Shown here in pieces: positions 46,327-58,129 of a DNA stretch of 60,000 nt. The translations under genes and the position numbers were made by a program. Origin of the DNA: Adiantum capillus-veneris (Eukaryota > Streptophyta > Polypodiopsida > Polypodiales > Pteridaceae); contig CM043969.1 in the NCBI GenBank assembly GCA_014529385.2, positions 73,244,176 through 73,304,175 of the forward strand, given 5' to 3'. The notes under the pieces are model-generated. The model saw only the letters and a list, made by a program, of their open reading frames with translations, ran no database searches and was not told where the DNA came from. Numbering within the stretch: the stretch's first letter is position 1; every line of letters begins with the position of its first letter.

Positions 46327-47163
46327 TGAAAGGATCTGAACATTCGAGAATCCCCCAGCTCAAGAAAACCTCATGCTATCGACCCTCACAAAAGGTTATG
46401 CAGACAAGAAACCAGCCCAGTCTCAAAAAGGGCCTCCGAACCGAATCTCAGAAACGATTGGGACTGCCAGAAACAAGCCAAATCGGCTCCACAAAAGGTA
46501 CATATGGGAGTTTCCACAACTCAACGTACATCCACTGTCAACAATACTGCAAGGTGCAGTATACACGCTCAAACAGGCACCAAACAAAATGTGCAACCAG
46601 TAAACAAATCCCTGCTCGGGGAGTAAAACCGCTCTCAAAAGAGCTCAAGCACTATCAAAAGTGCCAAAACAATGCATAGGCGCATAGGCGCATCAACTAC
46701 TCCCATTGAAATCTGTGTTGATGCTAAACACTGCAACCTATAAGAAACCTGGATGTCCTGTATGTATGCAAGAACCTGTGAGGAGATGGATGCCTGAAAA
46801 ACCCGAGACAATGTCGATGCCGAAAAGTGCTCCTGATCAGCCCATAAACACCATCTCAATAACACATAATAGCCATAAAATGGCTATATACCATCCCAAA
46901 ATAGTCTCTGAACAACCTGCACCTATGTCCTGTACATGTACCTTTACCTCTAGCAAAAGTGGAGCTGAAAAATACAACTCCTGAAGTGTAGCTCGGATGA
47001 ATCTTTCAACTGCACGAACAACTTCAAAAGGGGGGTAAAACCCAAGGACACCTGATTGAAACGCTCTCGGAACACTGAATTTGCCAATCCCGAAATCGGA
47101 AACCTGTTTGCACTTTTGAAAGTGCACGTGCGTGCGGACGCGAAAACGTCAAGCACAAATTTT
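46327..47163 (-). other. Element C leader
   Basis: About 840 bp of noncoding leader between primer site and gag. Its 5' 180 bp resemble the element D leader. Confidence 0.75.
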
Positions 47164-47175
47164 GCTCTGATACCA
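47164..47175 (-). promoter_or_regulatory. C primer binding site
   Basis: On the minus strand TGGTATCAGAGC, two bases after the 5' LTR. It is an exact initiator Met tRNA complement. Confidence 0.92.
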
Positions 47176-47177
47176 GT

Positions 47178-47218
47178 TGAAGGTGCCACGGGAAGCGTGT
47201 GCGAGTGGAAGTACAAGA

Positions 47219-47308
<90 letters not shown>

Positions 47309-47448
47309 TTTGGGTGGAGCGCACAGAGACGTAATCCTGTTGCAACTCCTTATTCTTCTGTGTAATAAAGAATAAGTGTATATAGGTTAAGTTAGTAGAT
47401 GGGTTAGTAGTAAGTGGGATGTCCGGTTAGTTGGCATGAATCCAAACA
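47178..47448 (-). repeat. C 5' LTR with (GA)n
   Basis: 271 bp, matching 38241-38467. It has (GA)n at 47221-47303 and is followed by the GACTT duplication (47449-47453). Confidence 0.93.
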
Positions 47449-47465
47449 GACTTGAGAACATATGA

Positions 47466-49300
47466 TGTAACATTTAATGGCCTAATAACTTATGTGTAGC
47501 GGAAATTAGCATGAACATAGTGGGCATTTCATTAGAATAGATTCCTAATGAGAATTACAAGAGTGCTTGGGTGGAGAGAGCAACAAAAAGCATAACACCT
47601 AGTTAGATAGCATCGACAATACTTTCAAAAGAGAGAGCAATTAAGCTATTGACAACAGTTGAGGACCGGATTTTCATGGAGCCGGTCCCCCCTCCAAAAG
47701 GCTTTGTATTATGGTTTCTCCCATCAAGAGAGACATTGTACAATACAATTCTTTGTGTTCCTTCAAGACTAGCTAGTGCAATGAAGATGGAAACTTCATG
47801 CACTAAGCAAAACACTTAACAAACACAACTTGAATTATCCCAGTTCTCAGACCCAAGACCTCACACACCTTCGAAGATGGTGAGAGCTAGCAGGGTATGA
47901 GAGTAGATTGAGAGGAAGAAGGAGTATCTTACGAGAAAGATGTACATCTCCTCACATAATCACTCATATTAGCATAGCTTAGCTTAGTAATTAGCTTGGT
48001 AGAGAAGATGAGCGTGCATGGAAGCTTGGCTCTTGGTTGGATTTGCATCCACATGCCAAGAGAGTGTTGATGTAGGCTTCTATCTCACAAGCTTGGAGTA
48101 GGTGATGAGCTCTCCATTAAAGCTTGGGAGGAGATAGAGTATTATTTCTTCACACATGGTCAAGTGTGAGTGTGTGTGTGTCAATGCCAAGCAAAAATCA
48201 GCCCCTCTCTCTCTTGGGCGAGCCCTTCCTGCTAAATTGGTCTGGCTTTTGCCTCATTGGACCTCCCCAAGTCAAGCCAATGGGTGTTAAGCAGCATAAG
48301 TGATAGCCTTCTAACATGTGTCCCCCTTTCCCCTTTTGTGAGAGCTTTAGGTAATTAAATAATTAAACTAAACTCTCATTGGACCCCTTTGTCTCCTGGC
48401 CAATAGGAATCAGGCAAGCCATGGGGCTCCTGAATGCTCATTGGACCCCTTGGGAGACTGCCCAATAGTCTTCTAGGAGACTTAATTCTCATTGGTTTCT
48501 TTTATTAAATGTTTTTAAATTAATTAAACTAGATTTACTCTAGCTTAATTCTCATTGGTCCACTTCAAGGGTCTTCCAATAGGAATTGGGCACACCTTGT
48601 GGGCATCTGGCCTAGGGAGCTGACATGTGTCCCTCATTCCCTTTGTGTAAAGGGAGCCTGTGTGTGTGTGTGTGTGCGTGTGTGTGTGGCTTTCTCTCTC
48701 ATCCCCTACCTTTAGGGCTCGCCCCCTCCCATGTAGGGATGTGCAAAGACTTTTAGGGCACACACAAAGCATCCAATTTTCCCTAGGGTTGACCTTTGGA
48801 CACAACCTTTGAATTTTGGAACCTTAGCATTTTGGAAGTCTTAATGGGCTGAACCTTAGGGTCTTTTTAGCCCATTGTTGCACCTAGCTCTTTTGCAGAT
48901 GGCCCCCCCTTTGGATCCCTACTGGGGCCATTCTGCTAGCTTAACCAATATTCTAGCTTTTTCTCCCCTGGCCTTCCTCGCATTAAATGATCAGTTTAAT
49001 ATGAGAAAATCATTTAGGAGAATTAGATATTGATTATTATGACATATGAAGGACATGTTTATGCTACGTTCAAAGAGGCTTGCATTGGACCCCTTGGGAG
49101 ACTGCCCAATAGTCTTCTAGGAGACTTAATTCTCATTGGTTTCTTTTATTAAATGTTTTTAAATTGATTAAACTAGATTTACTCTAGCTTAATTCTCATT
49201 GGTCCACTTCAAGGGTCTTCCAATAGGAATTGGGCACACCTTGTGGGCATCTGGCCTAGGGAGCTGACATGTGTCCCTCATTCCCTTTGTGTAAAGGGAG

Positions 49301-49343
<43 letters not shown>

Positions 49344-49698
49344 CTTTCTCTCTCATCCCCTACCTTTAGGGCTCGCCCCCTCCCATGTAGGGATGTGCAA
49401 AGACTTTTAGGGCACACACAAAGCATCCAATTTTCCCTAGGGTTGACCTTTGGACACAACCTTTGAATTTTGGAACCTTAGCATTTTGGAAGTTTTAATG
49501 GGCTGAACCTTAGGGTCTTTTTAGCCCATTGTTGCACCTAGCTCTTTTGCAGATGGCCCCCCCTTTGGATCCCTACTGTGGCCATTCTGCTAGCTTAACC
49601 AATATTCTAGCTTTTTCTCCCCTGGCCTTCCTCGCATTAAATGATCAGTTTAATATGAGAAAATCATTTAGGAGAATTAGATATTGATTATTATGACA
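47466..49698 (-). repeat. G2 solo LTR in the Helitron, with partial tandem duplication
   Basis: TGTAAC...ATGACA on the plus strand, flanked by TATGA at 47461-47465 and 49699-49703, a perfect 5-bp duplication. It gives the complete G2 LTR ends, which read TGTCAT and GTTACA in element orientation. No internal region is attached. A segment of about 645-655 bp at its right end is present twice (48439-49082 and 49083-49738). Confidence 0.9.
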
Positions 49699-49738
49699 TA
49701 TGAAGGACATGTTTATGCTACGTTCAAAGAGGCTTGCA
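48439..49738. repeat. Tandem duplication across an LTR/Helitron junction
   Basis: CATTGGACCCCTTGGGAG starts at 48439 and again at 49083. The copies are nearly identical apart from a (GT)n length difference (about 48659-48687 against 49303-49341) and single changes. The first copy ends with about 37 bp of Helitron coding sequence (49045-49082). Confidence 0.92.
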
Positions 49739-51390
49739 ATGCTAGGGGGTTATTGCAAAGTGATGAGGAGTGGATCACATGCTTGGAAGAAGCCTCTTCT
49801 TTTCAAAATGAATTGCAATTGCGCCAGCTGTTTGCTATTATATTGGTATACTGTGAACCATTATGTCTAGGGACATTATGGGTTAGGTTTTTTGTTGAGC
49901 TTTTTGAAGACTATGCATATGCTTTAAACATGCGTGTACTTGATGCAAGAGTTCGACAAGAAGTTGCTAAAAGTCGGGCACTTTGTAATCTGCATTCTTT
50001 GCTACAACAATATGGTAAGAGGCTCTTTGACTATCCGGGGATGCCTCCAATTGATCAGAGTTTTATGTCTTTAAGTAGTAGTGTGGTAGCAGAAGACCAT
50101 GTATGATACTACCGAACAATGTAGTTTGACAGAATAGATGGAAAGGTATTTAAACGATGGCCAACGTGATGCTTACAATTGTGTGCTACAAGCAGATTAG
50201 CAAAATGAAGGGGGTATCTTCTTTCTAGATGGTCTAGGAGGGTCTGGAAAAACCTATGTTTATAATGCATTGCTTTCACGACTTCGAGGTGAATGTAAGG
50301 TAGCATTGGCATGTGCATCATCTGGTATTGCAGCTTTGTTGGAAAATCTGTACATTTGCAATTTAAGATTCCTCTAGAATTAAATTCCGAGTCAACATGC
50401 AATATAAAAGTGAATAGACAACTTGTTGAATTGTTGAGAAGAGAAGTTTTGGTTATATGGGATGAAGCACCCATGACTCATTGCCATGCTTTTGAGGCAG
50501 TAGATAGGACACTCAGGGATGTTTTACAAACAGACAGCTTGTTTTGTGGAAAGGTAGTTTTGCTTGGAGGTGACTTTAGGCGAATTCTACCAGTTGTACG
50601 CAAAGGTAGCTGAGCAGATATTGTGAATGCAACATTGTGTCATTAGTACATTTGGAAACACACAAGAATATTAAGGCTCACCAAAATATGCGTGTGCAAA
50701 ATTGTATGACAGATGGAGCTAAGATACAATTTTCACATTGGGTTCTTGATATCAGGAATGGGAATATACACCATGGGGGAATTGTTGACATTATCACTTT
50801 GCCTACGGGCATGCTACTTCAAGGAAACCATTTTTCAGATCTTCTTGAGAGCATCTATGGAGATATTCAGAGAGTCAAGGATTATGCGGGATTCTTTAAA
50901 GATAGGGGAGTTCTTGCACCTTGCAACAAGGATGTAGATGTGGTCAATGATTCTACTCTATGGAAGATGTGTGGACATTATAGGGAGTATTTGAGTGCAA
51001 ACTCTTTATGTGAATCAGAAGAGAGCAGTGCTTCATATACAATTGAATTTTTGAATAGCTTGGATTAGGTGGAGGATATCCACCACATGTATTGTGTTTG
51101 AAATAAAATGCTCACGTCATGCTATTGTGTAATTTGGATCCAAGAAGGGCTTTGTAATGGCATTTGGAATGACCATAAATAAAGCACAAGGAAAACATTG
51201 GGCCTCTTGGATTATATTTGCCAGCACCCATTTTTTCACATGGTCAGTCAGTTATATGTGGTAATGTCATGTGTGCGAGCCTCATTTTTGTAAAGGTTGT
51301 GGTTAAGGATGATAATGAATCAGAGTGACTCGGACTCCAAACAATGTATTTAAAGAAGTGTTGCAGGCTGCAAATGCAGTGGGGTAAGCA
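49699..51390 (+). pseudogene. Helitron PIF1-like helicase part of RepHel
   Basis: The frame resumes in the VYATFKEACNARGLLQSDEE segment and continues with CLEEASSFQNELQLRQLF. The Walker A GLGGSGKT is at 50231-50254 within FFLDGLGGSGKTYVYNALL. VIWDEAPMTHCHAFEAVDRT and VLLGGDFRRILPVV follow (Walker B and motif III). Then come NMRVQN.., GVLAPCNKDVDVVNDS, and FGMTINKAQGK (about 51165) with SQLYVVMSCVR. The protein unwinds DNA during rolling-circle transposition. Several stops and shifts (50197-50199, 50360-50420, 51069) disable it. No CTRR/hairpin end was located. Confidence 0.88.
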
Positions 51391-51927
51391 TGCACAAATG
51401 GAATATTGAAGGCTCCAAGCTATAATTTTTCTCAATGTGGGAGTGCAATATTTTGTTGCATCAACTCTAAGCAATTGCAATCTAAGTCATTGGGTTATCC
51501 ATGCCTTAGAGGTGAAGAAACGCCTCTATTAGAGTCATATATATAAAAGATTACAAATGAATAGAGGTAAGAAAACATGCTTACATGTGATGTCTAATTA
51601 ATTGTTTGATGGGATTGACCTCGCGCTATATTTGTTCTCAAAAAGATAATAGCTACTTTTCTCTGCATTTGAATTCAACACTATGTTTTGAATGACTGGC
51701 ATCCATCAACGATAAGGTAATTGTATATAGGTAGGGTGACATGACCCTCTTTCTTATTTTTTTAATCAAAAAAGTATTTTCATTAAGTGAGGTTTGTTTT
51801 TGGTAAATATGTGTAGCCCTAGCCCTTTTAACTCTCTATTTTTTTTATAAAATGAAACTTATTGAAAATGGCTTATTAATTTTTGTTGTATAGTTTATGA
51901 TTTAACATTGAGTATGTTTTTGTAAAC
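51391..51927. other. Unassigned, AT-rich tail after helicase
   Basis: No coding motif was recognised. It may be Helitron 3' noncoding sequence. Confidence 0.4.
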
Positions 51928-52233
51928 ATGAACCATTATTATCAACAATATATTTTGTTGGGTGTTTACCACCATATTGATGGCTTGCAGGGATATTATC
52001 ACATCAAAGTTAATATTGACCATGATAATGGCCATGCCTATGTGAGTATAAGGAAGCTGGGGAACCAACTCCCACTTAAGATACATTATTCATATGGTGA
52101 TAGTTGTCCCGGTTGGAGGATAGAGATGTACGTGTTGGGTCATCCTCCTCGATGCCTTGGGCAAAGTGTGCATCGCGTTGGACCTTGGATAGTGCGGACA
52201 CCAAGTGATGCTTCTAGGACCTTATTTTATTGA
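51928..52233 (+). CDS. Hypothetical 101-residue protein
   Basis: An open frame of 101 codons. The central part (HIKVNIDHDNGHAYVSIRKL and GDSCPGWRIEMYVLGHPPRC) has alternating hydrophobic and polar residues as in a beta-rich domain. It lies about 540 bp after the Helitron helicase. No family was recognised; it could be Helitron cargo or a host exon. Confidence 0.35.
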   Translation: MNHYYQQYILLGVYHHIDGLQGYYHIKVNIDHDNGHAYVSIRKLGNQLPLKIHYSYGDSCPGWRIEMYVLGHPPRCLGQSVHRVGPWIVRTPSDASRTLFY

Positions 52234-52555
52234 CGGTGATGGTCATTTATGTAGCTTGGCATACATTGAGTGTTGGAATTTATGTAACTTAACACACATC
52301 TTAAAATTTACTCCTCTCTCTCTCTCTAAATACAAACTCCTTGCTTGATTTTAATTATGGTTTGAGGAAAAACTATTAATTATGGTTCGATTACTCCTTG
52401 CTTGATTTTGATTATGGTTTGAGGAAAAACTATTAATTATGATTCAATTACGTAGATGATGATATTATAGTGCAAGATGTTGTAGAGTTTGACTTCATTG
52501 AGCTCTATTTTTTTGCGAGTGAACCTGGGTATACTCTTGATTTACCATGTCCATT

Positions 52556-52556
<1 letters not shown>
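52234..52556. other. Unassigned spacer with short direct repeat
   Basis: TCCTTGCTTGATTTTxATTATGGTTTGAGGAAAAACTATTAATTATG occurs twice about 62 bp apart (near 52338 and 52400). Nothing else was seen. Confidence 0.6.

Positions 52557-52637
<81 letters not shown>
52557..52637. repeat. (GA)n microsatellite
   Basis: About 81 bp of pure GA. It forms the 3' border of the LINE 5'-half copy. Confidence 0.97.
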
Positions 52638-52640
<3 letters not shown>

Positions 52641-55150
52641 GTTGTGGGGTGGTTCCCACCTCTATCCCCATATCTCTCAATGTAGTCAGAAACCTCATCC
52701 ACATACATACCAAATAGAGTAGGAGAGAGCGGGCAGCCCTGCTTCACCCCAATAGTGGAGTGAACGGGGGTAGATAGACCCTCTGAGGTGCGTACATGCC
52801 CTACTACCGATTTGTACAATGCCATGATCCCCCAAATGAGCTTGTGGGTACTCCCATCTCATGTAATCTACGCATCAATCTTACTCTAAGTACTGTGTCA
52901 AATGTTTTGTGGAAGTCTACAAAGCTACAATAGATCCGTCTCCGATGGGATCTGCCCTCCTCGATGATGGCCCTGAGTGTCAAGATATGGTCATGAGTAG
53001 AAAAACCTCTCCTGAAACCTGCTTGCCCAGTTGCACACACTCCCTCTCTCTCTGCCCATCTACTCGCTCTGCTGCTCAAGAATGGATGCGTACAACCGTG
53101 CCAATGTGTGTCCAATCATGATACTGCGATAATTCCCAGGCTCCATAGGGTCTCCTGATTTGAAGATAGGTACAATTGTAGATAGAATCCAAGTATCATC
53201 CAAGCCCTCACACATGGCACGGTTAAACATGACTGCTAGAAGCTATGCTAGTAGATCTTTGGCATGCATGAAATGCTGAGCCACTAGGCCATCATGATCA
53301 TATGCTCTCCCATCCTCATCCTGTCAATGGCCTTCTTCACCATCTCAACGGTGTTGTGTGTGGGCATGGATTGGGGGGGTCGGGAAGGGGCAGGTTGTCC
53401 AAAAACTGTGTGACACAGATGATGCATACTGACCCCAAGTCTCTGTAGAGGTAATGGTAGGGGGGGAGATAGCTCATATAAGAGCCGCCATGCCTCACAC
53501 GAGTCCTGACTCAAGAATAGCTGGTAGAGATCTTGCTCCAGTCGAGCCAAAAATGCCCTCTTCTTTCATCGCATTAGGCGTCGCAAGTCAATGTGTGGCT
53601 GTCTGTGAGTGATGTTCCCCAAAAGCACTTCCCTCTGAAGTCTAGCTCTAGTCTGGTGGCATTCCTCATCATACCAGCTGTTCTGAGGCATGCTCCGAGA
53701 ACGGCATCTATGCTCAGGCTGGGTGTGTGGGTATGCCTCTGTTGTTGTATCATGTAATGTCTCTGTCAGTATAGTAGTAAGCTCCTCCAAAGCTCGCCAT
53801 GTCTCCTTAGTGCATAGGCATCTATAGATCCCGACTATGTATATAGAATCTGTCTCCAGTGTGAAGGTGTAGCGAGTAGGGGCTGCTACCGGTTAACTGT
53901 GTGCTACATTGAACTGGAAAGAGATGGTCAACAACACAATATCAATGATCCATTGCTTCCCCAACATGTATGGGTCCAACTATGAGATCCTGGATACTAG
54001 AGATGAGGCTTGGTTGTGCCATTAGATATTCCACTGTGCTGACTCCGTGTCTGTGTGGAAAGCACGTGAAACCTCCCGCATTGGGAAATCTCTGTAGGCC
54101 ATTCAAGATGGCCAATCCATGTGCAGTCCCCGTGTCTATCAAGTGCCGTTCATACTCAGTGTGTTCCCCATCTTGTGATAGTTTGGATAGGCCCCCTGTC
54201 TCTCCAACATCCAGCTCTTTTAGCATCTCCTCTGAAGTATCATAAAATATTATCTGATGATGGGTAGTCCTAGCATTGAAATCCCCTAGAATGATAGTGT
54301 CACCATCTCTAGAGAATTCCCATATGTCATCATCCAAAATAGAGAAGCGGGACTATCCTCAGGGTGGTGCATATACTGACGTACTCGGGGGAAAGTAGCA
54401 AATAGCAATGTAAATATATCTGCCAGTCTCTGCTCTCAATCTCACCCACATGTACCTAGCTTGCTCATCCCTATGAGCTATGTATCAATGGCTGCAACTC
54501 CTCCCTGAATATCATTGTTTCTCCTCCTGAGCCCCACCCTCTGTGCTCTGATTGTGTCTCTTGTCTACATGTTGTCTCCCATATGTATCCACTAATGTGA
54601 GGCATAGACTGCCTAGGGGCCTGATGTGTCTCAGAGTAGAAGATGATGTCACTCCCACTAAAACTCTCCTTAAAAGTGTGACTCCAATATCACCACTTCT
54701 CTGTAAAAAGCAATCTTATATTTTTTCCTTGGCGCTCTAATCTCTGGCATTACCTCTTGCATATGGGCGACCTGTGAGAGGGTAAGGTCATCCCCAAGAA
54801 AGATGTCCGTCTTCTTAAGAGTTGGTCTCTTCTTCAAAAAGTCCTCCTTGATTGTGTTGAGTTCTTCTATTATCGAGGGTTGCATTTCTCCCTTCTTTAA
54901 GTGTGTTTTGTGATCGTACCTCTGCAAGCTCCTTCTTGAGTGACGCAATCTCTTCATCTTGGGCGTCACACGATCTCCCATTGCAGTGATCTTGCTTTCC
55001 TGGGCCAAAACGTGATCTTCGAGCATTTTTATTGTACCTAATAGGTGACGGTTGATCTTGTTAATGGTCTCGACCATTTCTTCTTTACACTTTTGGACTG
55101 CATCTTCTAAGGATCGGGCTTGTCATTCAACTTCCTCATATTTGGTCATT
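52638..55150 (-). mobile_element. LINE, 5' half with endonuclease and partial RT
   Basis: On the minus strand, a coiled-coil N-terminal region (55077-54690: KINRHLLGTIKMLEDHVLAQ) comes first. An AP-type endonuclease follows with DIIFYSETHQ (near 54660), ILGDFNARTT (54300-54268) and STVEYLMAQPSLI. Then come a linker with SWYDEECHQTRARLQREVLL and the RT start QAGFRRGFSTHDHILTLRAI / YCSFVDFHKTFDTV (53040-52890). [20 protein letters not shown] and YIERYGDRGG are directly followed by the (GA)n tract. It belongs to the same family as 18135-19987, which keeps the complementary half. Frames are broken repeatedly. Confidence 0.87.
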
Positions 55151-55473
55151 GCTAACAAACGAGACAAAAAATTTGTGGTAGAAGGAGACCTCGGGCTTCC
55201 ATATTATGTATACATATTCCCACATTAAGCATACATGGCTTACATTTCTGCAATTTTTGCAAATTACAACCAAGCCCCCCTTTATTTGATTTTTGCAATT
55301 TTGTAACTTTTGAATTCTGTTGTTTTTGAAACCTGCTATCCTGCTATTTTATGAAAATCTACAGTATTGGAAATCTGCTATGATCTGCTCTGATTTCCCC
55401 CTGCGCAAAAAAACAAACTGATTGCCTGTTGTACATCCCGGGGGGGAGCGCGTAGGACTGTAGGGGGCGGGAT

Positions 55474-55519
<46 letters not shown>

Positions 55520-57548
55520 GGTGTGGTGAGGGATGTCAATAAGGGAGAAAAAGAGAGAATGGGATAGACACACACACATACACACATTTACATACACATG
55601 TAGGTACGTACACACATACTCACATGTTTGAGTTGGGAAACTTATAGGCTTGACCTATTAGTGAAAGTGAACGAGATCCACTAGAGACGTGGGTATGTTA
55701 TACACATACTCAAATGAATGAGCTTGACATACTGTACAGGAATGACCCCTTGGTAAGAGCGAACGAGACCTACCAGAGGCGGGTCGCGTGAGCTTGTAAT
55801 CATAATAGACAAAAAGTGTATTTGCTTTACGAGAAAAATACGACGACGAAGGAGGCAACCAACTCTGGGGGCACATGCAAAAGAGAGGTGGCCGCCATAC
55901 ATGACTCCAACTCTTCTTCCCTCTTGTCGAACAATAAGTAGTACTATTGGATGTTGGACGGCAACGATTACTACAGTGGCTGAGCCGACGACATCCAACT
56001 AGCAAATGAAGAAGCACTCATGATGACAGAAAATTATCAGAGTCATCTTCCACAGTATTATCAAAGTGCTCTCTCTCTCTCTCTCTGTCTATATCTATAT
56101 ATATATATATATATATATATATTCTTATTTATGTATATATGTATACCAAGACTTCAAGAATGGTATTAGAAGAGACGAAATTAACAAGCATTTCACTAGG
56201 ATGAGGCTAAGGGTTCAAGATTGGTATCAAAAGAGAGGAAATTAACAAACCTTTCATTGGGATGAGGCCAAGTGATCATGATTGAAGAGTGGATTGGAAC
56301 GCGAAGCGATATTGGCATGGGTCTAGAGCGAGACACGAGGGATGTGAAATTGGTCAGCCACATCTCGAATCCAAGTGCAGAAGGCGTCAACGATGATGCA
56401 AGGGGATTCATTGCCAATGCTATTATAAATGTGTCGCACTAGCCTCACAAAAAGGCCTAGAAAAGCCAGAGTCATCGCAGTCGTCTCGACCCAACCCATC
56501 GGGGATATGACTGTTGATAAATAGGAGTTGTTGCCCGCTTGGGGAACATCCGCTCATGGTTGTGGTCTGTGTGATGAAGAAGCCCTCGTCCATCATGCAC
56601 ATGGCAAGCTGAATTTATGTGACCTTTGTGTCAAAAATGGGGGCTGCTGCTGCTGCTTGCCGCTGCCGTCGGAACTCATGTACCAGGCTCCGTAAAAAAG
56701 ACTGAGGATTGTGTGTGGACCGTGGAGTGGTCACAAGTTCTTGTAGGAGTCAGGACTCTAGATTCCAGAGCAGCGACTGTTGTGTTATAATGTAAGTAAT
56801 TAAACTCAAAAAAAGAATCATATGTAGTTCTCCTTCCTTGGTGGACTTGACTGCAATCTCTTGGTCAAGGTGCTTTGAGGTACCTCACCTTCCTCGGACA
56901 TGTTGATTTAGTTGTGCCTTAGAGGTTGTGCGAAGGTGCGTCCCCTCCTCTTTTTGATTCCCACCGTCTATTTGGGGGCATGGCAATTAGCCATCTATCA
57001 TCTAAATTCTTCTTTATTTACATGGAAATTGATGATGTGGATCCAGACCTTTATTACATCATGCTTTGCACACAAACACACTTATGTAGCTCCATGCTAC
57101 TTTGAGGATTTTGACTCCAGAATTGACAACTCAAAGGTTGGACGAAAGCCATAGATGGTGACAATCAATTATAAGGTGACAAATGGGGATTTCTTCTTCA
57201 TTATTATGTAGCAAATGATGTACGGAGTATTGTGAGGTTGCCAATAGAATAGTGCAAAGAATTTGGCATTGTTTTTTCTATCCTCAAGTACAAAGAAAGA
57301 GAGTTGCGAGCACTATAACAATGAAAGATGATGAATTCTGACTTGGCATTCTGAAAGTAACAATGGAACTCCACAACATTTATGGCATTGGATTAGTGAG
57401 GGTTCCCTTCCAAATGAAGTCGCTAGGAATATGCGGACATGGTTGGCTGAGCAAGCTCTAGACTATTGTCGATGTGGATACAATAAGAGGGCACTTCTTT
57501 AAGTGCAATCACTTTTCTAGTGTTCCCAATCCTTATAGTCACTCGATG
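55151..57548. other. Mostly unassigned region with simple repeats
   Basis: Contains (GA)n (55474-55518), (CA)-rich sequence, (CT)n at 56070-56085, a TA tract (56095-56122) and a tandem pair of about 61 bp (56155-56277). A plus-strand open piece near 57335-57460 (WHWISEGSLPNEVARNMRTW) looks protein-like, but I do not recognise it. Confidence 0.45.
56155..56277. repeat. Imperfect tandem duplication, about 61-bp unit
   Basis: CAAGAATGGTATTAGAAGAG through GGATGAGGCTAAG is followed at once by CAAGATTGGTATCAAAAGAG through GGATGAGGCCAAG. Confidence 0.85.
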
Positions 57549-57840
57549 AGGTTGCACACAACCAGGAAGAGTGACAATAATGTTTGTAGCCAAGAGGGTT
57601 GCTGACAAATTTGGTTGCAGGCTTGGTAAAGAGGCTGGTCAAGTGATCACGCTTGAGGATTGCACAAGGCCTGAGATAATTTCCAAGTATATAACAGATG
57701 GAATGCTTCTAAGAGAAGTGCCTCGGGATAGCCAGTTCTCATCGTGTTCTGTTATCATGCTTCTGAGAAAAGTTTCTTTTGTTCTTGAAAACATAGCTGC
57801 CATCCATCAACATAGCAAAGCAAAAATAAAATCAACATAG
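57549..57840 (+). pseudogene. DEAH-box RNA helicase fragment
   Basis: GCTQPGRVTIMFVAKRVADK (motif Ia region, normally CTQPRRVAAxSVAxRVA) is followed by FGCRLGKEAGQVITLEDCT and ISKYITDGMLLREV (motif Ib, TDGMLLRE). It then reaches SVIML, where DEAHER should follow. Instead the sequence reads LRKVSF, so the catalytic DEAH box is absent. Motif I is not found upstream. In PRP22/PRP16-type spliceosomal helicases these motifs lie in the first RecA domain. The open frame continues to 57840 with unrelated residues. It is a short pseudogene piece. Confidence 0.78.
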
Positions 57841-58129
57841 CTCGAGTTTGAAATCAACATACATCACAGATATACAAGTCTTGCATTGGACAAATTTGAC
57901 GAAAAAGAACATCCTCTGACACCAGAGATGAGCATATCACAACTCCGACACTGGGGTTAAAAAATGGACAGACGGGGGAAAGGCACATCCCTACGTATTA
58001 TATAAATGGGTGAGGACGGTGCCACCTCCCAACCATATTTGTGTATGGTTGTGTTTCCCCTGTATTAATTGGATTTTTATGACTTTTTTCTGCTTTCTTT
58101 TCCGATTTTGATATTGGGCACAAGCATGC

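Larger units (their letters stand above)
38241..47448 (-). mobile_element. Ty1/copia element C, inserted in the Helitron
   Basis: Minus-strand element with 5' LTR at 47178-47448, primer site at 47164-47175, gag, protease, integrase, RT and RNase H in the Ty1 order, and 3' LTR at 38241-38467. It has a perfect GACTT duplication. Most of the RT-RNase H frame is still open, so the copy is fairly young, but stops and frameshifts in gag, integrase and RT disable it. Element D interrupts it between gag and protease. Confidence 0.93.

Noticed and set aside
49256-49459. Small ORF repeated at 48545-48805 and 49256-49459
   Set aside because: Both come from the duplicated LTR segment with a (GT)n tract. 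The repetition is due to the DNA duplication and not to a gene family.
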